A program made the translations under genes and the position numbers. Of a DNA stretch of 10,468 nucleotides, positions 5,999-10,468 are shown in pieces. Location of the stretch: contig PLYX01000094.1 in the NCBI GenBank assembly GCA_003151895.1, positions 7,442-17,909 of the forward strand, given 5' to 3'. The notes under the pieces were generated by a model, which ran no database searches, was not told where the DNA came from, and saw nothing but the letters and a program-made list of their open reading frames with translations. The stretch is from Solirubrobacterales bacterium. GTDB taxonomy: Bacteria > Actinomycetota > Thermoleophilia > Solirubrobacterales > Solirubrobacteraceae. Position 1 is the first letter of the stretch. Each line of letters begins with the position of its first letter.

Positions 5999-7666
5999 AT
6001 GTCTGAGCGCCCGGACCCGGCCGAGAACACGATGCTGGGCACTCAGGTTCCGCCACGCCCGGAGGGGGTTCCGCCCGTCCTCGACGAGGCGCACATCGGC
6101 GACATCCGCGGCGCCCTCGGCACGATCAAGCTGCACGACACCGGCGCGCGTCACGGCATGCGCGCGCGGCTCGTGGCGCTACTGGCGATCATGGGCCCCG
6201 GCCTGATAGTGATGGTCGGTGACAACGACGCGGGTGGCGTGTCGACGTATTCGCAGGCCGGTCAGAACTACGGCACGACCCTGCTGTGGACGCTGGTGCT
6301 GCTGATCCCCGTGCTGATCGTCAATCAGGAGATGGTCATCCGGCTCGGCGCGGTCACCGGCGTTGGCCACGCTCGGCTCATCAACGAGCGCTTCGGGCGC
6401 TTCTGGGGCTGGTTCTCGGTGGGCGACCTGTTCATCCTCAACTTCCTCACGATCGTCACGGAGTTCATCGGGGTGAGCCTCGCGCTCGAGTACTTCGGTG
6501 TCGGCAGGGACATCGCGGTCCCCGGCGCCGCGCTGACCTTGGTCGCGATCACCTCGACAGGGAGCTTTCGCAGCTGGGAGCGCTTCATGTATGTGTTCGT
6601 GATCGCCAACTTCCTCGTGATCCCCTTGCTCGTGTTTGCCCATCCACATCTCGGTACGGTCGCCCACCACACGTTCGTCCCCGGCATCCAGGGTGGGGCC
6701 GGCTCCACCGCGGTGCTGCTCATCATCGCGATAGTGGGCACCACGGTGGCGCCGTGGCAGCTCTTCTTCCAGCAGTCGAACATCATCGACAAGCGCATCA
6801 CGCCGCGGTGGATCAACTACGAGCGTGCAGACACCGTCATCGGCGCGTTCGTGGTGGTGCTCGGCGCGGGGGCCTTGATAACCGTGACCGCATTCGCTTT
6901 CGGCGGGACCCCCTACGCGGGACACTTCAACGACGCGGGGACCGTCGCCGCCGGGCTTTCCCACACGTTGGGCTCCACCGCGGGCGCGTTCTTCGCAATC
7001 GTGCTGCTCAACGCGTCGCTGATCGGAGCCGCGGCCGTCACGCTGTCCACGTCCTACGCGTTCGGGGACGTGTTCGGGGCACGGCACTCGCTGAACCGCG
7101 GGTTGCGCGACGCGAAGGTGTTCTACGCGAGCTTCGCCCTGATGGTGGGGTTCGCCGCGGCGATCGTCTTGATCCCGGGCGCCCCGCTCGGCTTGATCAC
7201 GACGTCGGTGCAGGCCCTCGCCGGCGTGCTTCTGCCGAGCGCCACCGTGTTCCTGCTGCTGCTCTGCAACGACCATGAGGTGCTCGGTCCGTGGTCGAAC
7301 CCGCCATGGTTGAACGCGATCGCGAGCGTCATCATCGCCGTGCTCGTCGAGCTCTCAATGATCCTGATGGCGAGCACGATGTTCCCGCACATCGACGTCA
7401 CACGCCTGTTCGAGTACCTCAGCCTTGGGACGCTCGCCGGTCTGGTCGCGGCCGGTGCGTACATGTTGCTCCGGCGGACCTCGCGGACCCATGTGTCACA
7501 CGAGGAGCCCGTCGTGGATCGCAGCACGTGGACGATGCCGCCGCTCGCACTGCTCGAGCGGCCCGTGTGGTCGCCAGGGCGCAAGGCGGGGATGCTGCTG
7601 CTGCGCGGCTACCTGGTCGTGGCGATGGTCCTGTTGATCGTCAAGACGGTGCAGCTCGCGCACTGA
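5999..7666 (+). CDS. NRAMP-family divalent metal transporter with altered metal site
   Basis: Polytopic cytoplasmic-membrane carrier of the NRAMP fold, for divalent cation uptake. A hydrophilic N-terminus (1-55) precedes GPGLIVMVGDNDAGG (66-80), the first core helix. The canonical metal-binding DPGN is here DAGG (77-80): the Asp is kept, the Asn is not. In helix 6 the canonical MPH is APW (251-253), so the thioether ligand that favours Mn/Fe is missing. About eleven to twelve hydrophobic segments can be traced, ending at VVAMVLLIVKTVQLAH. Loss of the Met is a known trait of the NRAMP-related Mg2+ transporters (NRMT). With an MgtE-type sensor encoded just upstream, Mg2+ (or Mn2+) is the likeliest substrate, but this is inference. 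The ribosome site is weak (AGGG about 11 bases upstream). Length 555 aa exceeds typical MntH (about 410-450), through both termini. Confidence 0.94.
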   Translation: MSERPDPAENTMLGTQVPPRPEGVPPVLDEAHIGDIRGALGTIKLHDTGARHGMRARLVALLAIMGPGLIVMVGDNDAGGVSTYSQAGQNYGTTLLWTLVLLIPVLIVNQEMVIRLGAVTGVGHARLINERFGRFWGWFSVGDLFILNFLTIVTEFIGVSLALEYFGVGRDIAVPGAALTLVAITSTGSFRSWERFMYVFVIANFLVIPLLVFAHPHLGTVAHHTFVPGIQGGAGSTAVLLIIAIVGTTVAPWQLFFQQSNIIDKRITPRWINYERADTVIGAFVVVLGAGALITVTAFAFGGTPYAGHFNDAGTVAAGLSHTLGSTAGAFFAIVLLNASLIGAAAVTLSTSYAFGDVFGARHSLNRGLRDAKVFYASFALMVGFAAAIVLIPGAPLGLITTSVQALAGVLLPSATVFLLLLCNDHEVLGPWSNPPWLNAIASVIIAVLVELSMILMASTMFPHIDVTRLFEYLSLGTLAGLVAAGAYMLLRRTSRTHVSHEEPVVDRSTWTMPPLALLERPVWSPGRKAGMLLLRGYLVVAMVLLIVKTVQLAH

Positions 7667-7731
7667 TGCGCGTTGGAGGGTCGCCCGGTGCGCCGAGTTG
7701 GGCCGGGTGGGGCCGACAGCGGCGTGGCCGC
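7667..7731. terminator. Convergent intergenic gap with small GC stems
   Basis: This 65-base gap separates the 3' ends of the NRAMP gene (+) and the deacetylase gene (-). GCGGC (7719-7723) and GCCGC (7727-7731) make a 5-bp stem with a 3-base loop. CCCGG (7684-7688) can pair with CCGGG further on (7703-7707). There is no U-tract. A shared terminator is expected by position but only weakly supported by sequence. Confidence 0.25.
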
Positions 7732-8730
7732 CTAATCCCCGGCAAGGCTCGTCGGCACCGCCAGCCCGCGTGGCGGCGGGTCGTCCAGCAGCAGCCGCGG
7801 AATCGTGACGGGGTGCAGGCCGCGCTTGCGCAGCCCCTCGACGATCGCCGGCAATGCCGCGATCGTCTCCGCACGATTGCCGCCGCCGTCGTGCATGAGG
7901 ATGATGGCGCCCGGCTTGGCGCCTTCAAGCGCGGCCTGCACGATTGCGCCGGTGCCCGGCAGCGTGTAGTCGCGCGTGTCCACCGACCACAGCACCATCA
8001 GCAGGCGCAGGTGGTGCATCTCGCGGAAGGTGGTGGTGTTGAAGGAGCCGTACGGGGGGCGGAACAGGCGCGGCCGTGTTCCTCCGAGCACCTCGATCTG
8101 GGCCATCTGGTCGAAGAGCTGTTCGTACTGGTCGTGAGCGGAGAGCGAGGCCATCATCGGGTGGGTCTCGGTGTGATCGCCCACCACGTCACCGGAGTTG
8201 ATCTCGGCGACCGTGCCGGCTGAGAAGTACTGCTCCTGCGAGCCGATCGCAAAGAACGTGGCGTGGGTGTGAAGCTTGTTGAGCGTCGCCACCAGCTGTT
8301 GCGTATAGGGGCCGGGGCCGTCGTCGAAGGTGAGCGCCACCTCGTTGCCGGTGGGTCCGCCGCTGCGCAGGAAAGGGGTGTAGGCGAGCACCGATTCGAT
8401 CGCTTTCGTCTCGGCCTTGGCGGCAACCGCGGCCCGCTGGACCTCGGTCGGGGAGAGGGTGGCCACATGGCTCCTGGTCGGGGCGACGCGCGGATGACCG
8501 GAGCTTTTGTGCGAGGCGACCGCCCCGATCAGCAGCACCACGAGCACGATCAGCGCCAGCCCGGCGCCGGCGCGACGGCGGCGGAACACCTCCTCTGCGG
8601 CGTCTCTGCGCGGACCCGCGCCGCCTCCGACCGGAGCGCTCTCGTGCTCCTCGCTTGCCGGGGAGGGCTCGACCGGAGGCGTGCGATTTGCCCAGGAGCG
8701 GTCCTCCCATGTCCAGTCCCAACGGGTCAT
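7732..8730 (-). CDS. Membrane-anchored NodB-type polysaccharide deacetylase (CE4)
   Basis: An extracytoplasmic metal-dependent deacetylase that removes acetyl groups from N-acetylated sugars, most likely in peptidoglycan or another wall glycan. A Trp-rich, charged cytoplasmic N-terminus (1-53) precedes one membrane helix (about 55-72), giving a type II anchor, then a linker (about 73-128). All five CE4 motifs are present: TFDDGPGPYT (134-143; D136 base, D137 metal), DHTETHP (185-191; H186 and H190 metal ligands), RPPYGS (224-229), WSVDTRDYT (248-256) and ILMHDGG (277-283; H280 catalytic acid). The fold is complete at 332 aa. The ATG at 8730 has no ribosome site, and its codon overlaps the divergent gene's ATG in a shared CATG. 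Family is firm; the natural glycan is not shown. Confidence 0.94.
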   Translation of the reverse strand: MTRWDWTWEDRSWANRTPPVEPSPASEEHESAPVGGGAGPRRDAAEEVFRRRRAGAGLALIVLVVLLIGAVASHKSSGHPRVAPTRSHVATLSPTEVQRAAVAAKAETKAIESVLAYTPFLRSGGPTGNEVALTFDDGPGPYTQQLVATLNKLHTHATFFAIGSQEQYFSAGTVAEINSGDVVGDHTETHPMMASLSAHDQYEQLFDQMAQIEVLGGTRPRLFRPPYGSFNTTTFREMHHLRLLMVLWSVDTRDYTLPGTGAIVQAALEGAKPGAIILMHDGGGNRAETIAALPAIVEGLRKRGLHPVTIPRLLLDDPPPRGLAVPTSLAGD

Positions 8731-9658
8731 GTGCGTCTATTTTGACTATGTGATCTCGTTTTGGCTCTCAATCGGCTTGCTGTCACTCTGCCAGGGTGTC
8801 GTGGTGTGCCTGCCACGTGCATGGTCGCCGCGGTGGATGGCGCGGCTGCACAGCCCTCTGTGGGCGTTGGCGCCGGCACTCTCCGTGATCGCGTTCGTGG
8901 CGGTGGGCTTGGTTGCCGAACACGGCAGCGCACAGGTGCTCACCTATCTCGCGCTCGTCGCCGTGCCGCTGCTCGCCGCGCTTGCGCTCGGCTGGGTTGT
9001 ATGGGGTACCCACCAGCCCACCCACCCGCCCACCCACACGCCCATCCGCCCACCCACCCGCCCACCGACCCGCCGGCCGATCAGCCCACCCGCCCACACG
9101 TCGAGGCCGGGGTTGGCGCTGCTCGTGGTGCCCCTGTTCGCGTTGGCCTGGGCCGATCGCGGCGGGCTCGCCGGCGAGGGCGCCGCGGTGGCGCTGTCGG
9201 CTCTCAGCTGCGTCGCGCTCGGCGCCCTGATCGCCGGTGTTACGCCGGCGCGCTGGCTGGCGCTCGGGATCGTGGCGATGGCCGTTGCGGATGCTTCGCT
9301 TGTGATCTCCGACCTGTTGCAACAGCCGAACAACGTGCTCAACGCGACCCATCCCGTGGGCGGGCTGCCGCGCCTTCAGGCCGAGGTGTTCGGCTCGGCC
9401 GCGATGGGCTACGGCGACCTGTTCGTGGCGGGAGTGCTCGGTGGGCTGCTCGCGGTGACGGGCGACCGCTCCAGGCAGTTGACGGGAGCGATCCTCGTGG
9501 CGACCCTGGCGGTGGCCTTCGACTTCCTGTTCTTCGCGGTGAACGAGCTGCCTGCGACCGTGCCTGTGGCGAGCGCGCTCGTGATCCTCGTGGGGGCGAG
9601 TCGTCGCCACCGGGTCAGCTGGGCGGGAGCTCGCCCGCCGGAGACCGCTCCCCGTTGA
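8729..9658 (+). CDS. Unrecognised nine-helix membrane protein with GxGD motif, possibly presenilin/SPP-like
   Basis: I cannot place this protein by overall similarity. Hydrophobic segments lie near residues 11-28, 44-63, 70-93, 128-142, 152-171, 174-197, 220-243, 252-274 and 275-290, nine in all. A His/Pro/Thr/Arg-rich linker (94-127) joins helices 3 and 4. Helix 6 holds D188 (AVADA) and D195 (VISDLL), helix 7 holds MGYGD (226-230), and LPATVP (274-279) precedes helix 9. This mirrors presenilin/signal peptide peptidase, which have nine helices, Asp in helix 6, GxGD in helix 7 and PAL before helix 9. Against this, the first motif lacks Tyr and the third is PAT. Prepilin peptidases (A24) also use GxGD but continue with Lys, absent here. 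The start is ATG 8729; GTG 8750 (residue 8) is an alternative with a -10-like TATTTT. It is divergent from the deacetylase and overlaps rmuC by 44 bases at the 3' end. Coding status is well supported; function is speculative. Confidence 0.82.
   Translation: MCVYFDYVISFWLSIGLLSLCQGVVVCLPRAWSPRWMARLHSPLWALAPALSVIAFVAVGLVAEHGSAQVLTYLALVAVPLLAALALGWVVWGTHQPTHPPTHTPIRPPTRPPTRRPISPPAHTSRPGLALLVVPLFALAWADRGGLAGEGAAVALSALSCVALGALIAGVTPARWLALGIVAMAVADASLVISDLLQQPNNVLNATHPVGGLPRLQAEVFGSAAMGYGDLFVAGVLGGLLAVTGDRSRQLTGAILVATLAVAFDFLFFAVNELPATVPVASALVILVGASRRHRVSWAGARPPETAPR
8738..8771. promoter_or_regulatory. Possible face-to-face promoters at the divergent gene pair
   Basis: This AT-richer patch lies inside the 5' end of the plus-strand gene. 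On the plus strand TATTTT (8738-8743) sits six bases before an in-frame GTG at 8750, the layout of an actinobacterial leaderless start. On the minus strand TTGAGA (8771-8766) and CATAGT (8750-8745), 15 bp apart, could serve the deacetylase. Both assignments rest on weak consensus matches. Confidence 0.3.
9017..9063. repeat. C3-run blocks, G-quadruplex motifs on the minus strand
   Basis: Inside the linker of the membrane-protein gene, 9017-9035 has five CCC runs and 9049-9063 has four, all separated by single bases. The opposite strand therefore carries two canonical four-run G-quadruplex motifs with one-base loops. The underlying unit is a degenerate 12-mer (CCCACCCACCCG type) coding for PTHP/PTRP-like repeats. 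Confidence 0.85.
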
Positions 9659-10468
9659 GTCGCGCGCCGTTCGTCGCCCCATTCTGCGCGCCGACCATCG
9701 GCTCCTCCCGCGCGCCGGGCGGGTCGGTCTCGCCCACCTCGAGGTCGAGCCTCACGGTAGGCGCTTGCGCGCTCGCCTCGATCGGCACCGGCTCAGGCAT
9801 GTCGCGTCCCGAGGAGGCGCCCATCTCCGCGATCTCCCTCACCTTCGGCGCCAGGCGCGTGTCGAACGAGCGGGCGGCCTGGTTGTAGGCGTCCACGGTC
9901 GAGTTGAGCTGGCGTCCGAGCTTGGCGAGCGGGTCCACGAAGATCGCCAGGCGCCGGTGCAGCTCGCGACCGGTCTCGGCGATCTTGCGGGCGGAGTCGG
10001 CGATCTGCTCCTGGCGCCAGCCATAGTGCACGGCGCGCAGCAGCGCAATCAGCGTCGTCGGTGTGGCCATCAACACCTGCTGGTGGACGCCGTACTCGAT
10101 CAGCGCGGGATCCTCGGCGAGCGCCGCCTGGTAGATGCCGTCGGAGGGCACGAACATCACAACCAGGTCGGGGGTGCCGTCGAACTGACGCTGGTAGCCC
10201 TTTGAGGCGAGCTTGGTGATGTGGTCGCGCGTCTGCCTGGCGTGGCGTGTCATCTGCACCCCGCGCTCGTCGTCGGTTTGGGCCTCCAGGTGGGCGAGAT
10301 AGGCGTCGAGCGGCACCTTGGAGTCAACCACGATCACCTTGCCGCCGGGCAGCTTGACGAGCACGTCGGGTCGCAGCGCCCCGTCTTCGGAGCGAACGGT
10401 GCTCTGCTCGAGGAAGTCGCAGTACTCGATCATGCCGGCCATCTCGATCACGTTGCGCAGCTGGATCT
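9615..10468 (-). CDS. rmuC: RmuC family protein (N-terminal part beyond the window)
   Basis: C-terminal part of RmuC, a PD-(D/E)XK-like nuclease-fold protein that in E. coli lowers the rate of recombination between short inverted repeats. The frame is open to the right edge and starts there with IQLRNVIEMAGM, matching the conserved WGE.QLR..LE.AGM block. DVLVKLPGGKVIVVDSKVPLDAYLAH (split: DVLVKLPGGK, VIVVDSKVPLDAY) carries the D...DSK catalytic-like core. FVPSDGIYQAALAEDPALIE and TPTTLIALLRAVHYGWRQE follow, both family signatures. The missing N-terminus would hold a membrane helix and coiled coil. After the conserved core comes about 70 residues of Pro/Glu/Ala/Gly-rich, probably disordered tail. 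The stop at 9615 lies 44 bases inside the convergent gene's end. Identification is firm. Confidence 0.94.
   Translation of the reverse strand, partial: IQLRNVIEMAGMIEYCDFLEQSTVRSEDGALRPDVLVKLPGGKVIVVDSKVPLDAYLAHLEAQTDDERGVQMTRHARQTRDHITKLASKGYQRQFDGTPDLVVMFVPSDGIYQAALAEDPALIEYGVHQQVLMATPTTLIALLRAVHYGWRQEQIADSARKIAETGRELHRRLAIFVDPLAKLGRQLNSTVDAYNQAARSFDTRLAPKVREIAEMGASSGRDMPEPVPIEASAQAPTVRLDLEVGETDPPGAREEPMVGAQNGATNGARLNGERSPAGELPPS
9622..9639. terminator. GC hairpin in the convergent gene overlap
   Basis: GGCGGG (9622-9627) and CCCGCC (9634-9639) form a 6-bp stem with a 6-base loop, within the 44-bp region where the membrane-protein gene and rmuC overlap tail to tail. It has no U-tract. It could help end transcription from both sides, but it lies before both stop codons. 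Confidence 0.25.

Noticed and set aside
6179..7276. Long minus-strand open frame of 365 codons
   Set aside because: It mirrors the NRAMP gene, and its product is rich in Arg, Glu, His and Asp without structure, as expected for the complement of GC-rich membrane-protein codons.
9226..9444. A24 prepilin peptidase assignment from D...PN and GYGD
   Set aside because: The GxGD is not followed by the usual V/I-K, the Asp spacing is shorter than in A24 enzymes, and no Cys-rich N-terminal domain or pilus gene is nearby. It is kept only as an alternative.
8761..9888. Plus-strand 375-codon frame spanning the membrane protein gene and part of rmuC
   Set aside because: It is Arg-rich, has no membrane helices, and overlaps two better-supported genes in other frames.

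Overview
The window is GC-rich and densely coding, with many RTG starts, GTGA/TGATG overlaps and Arg/Ala-rich proteins. This fits a high-GC actinobacterium. The mix of a MacB-type exporter without TolC, an MgtE-N/CBS protein beside an NRAMP carrier, and an anchored polysaccharide deacetylase resembles Thermoleophilia/Solirubrobacterales, but that placement is inference and no rRNA or marker gene confirms it.

Layout. (1) Positions 1-3558, minus strand: a three-gene operon read right to left, coding for a membrane-fusion (HlyD/MacA-like) protein, a MacB/LolD-type ATPase, and a MacB/FtsX-type permease cut by the left edge. Neighbouring genes overlap by 1 and 4 bases, so translation is probably coupled. 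(2) Positions 3559-3633: a short divergent promoter region. (3) Positions 3634-4593, plus strand: a ROK-family sugar kinase with all the usual motifs. (4) Positions 4594-4712: an intergenic region mostly filled by three perfect palindromes whose centres lie exactly 24 bp apart. (5) Positions 4713-7666, plus strand: a two-gene unit with a soluble PRC-barrel/MgtE-N/CBS protein followed 17 bp later by an NRAMP-like carrier with an altered metal site. I read this as a divalent-metal, possibly Mg2+, transport and sensing pair. (6) Positions 7732-8730, minus strand: a membrane-anchored NodB-type polysaccharide deacetylase. (7) Positions 8729-9658, plus strand: an unrecognised protein with about nine membrane segments, whose Asp, GxGD and LPAT-like motifs sit where presenilin/signal peptide peptidase proteases carry their catalytic motifs. 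(8) Positions 9615-10468, minus strand: the C-terminal part of RmuC, cut by the right edge.

Most of the window is ordinary housekeeping and envelope biology. The items most worth following up are the possible presenilin-like protease, the evenly spaced triple palindrome, the NRAMP/MgtE-N pairing with its changed metal-site residues, and several low-complexity or structure-forming DNA tracts inside genes (hexamer repeats, an intragenic palindrome, C3-run blocks able to form G-quadruplexes on the opposite strand). No RNA genes, CRISPR arrays, insertion sequences or phage genes were seen.
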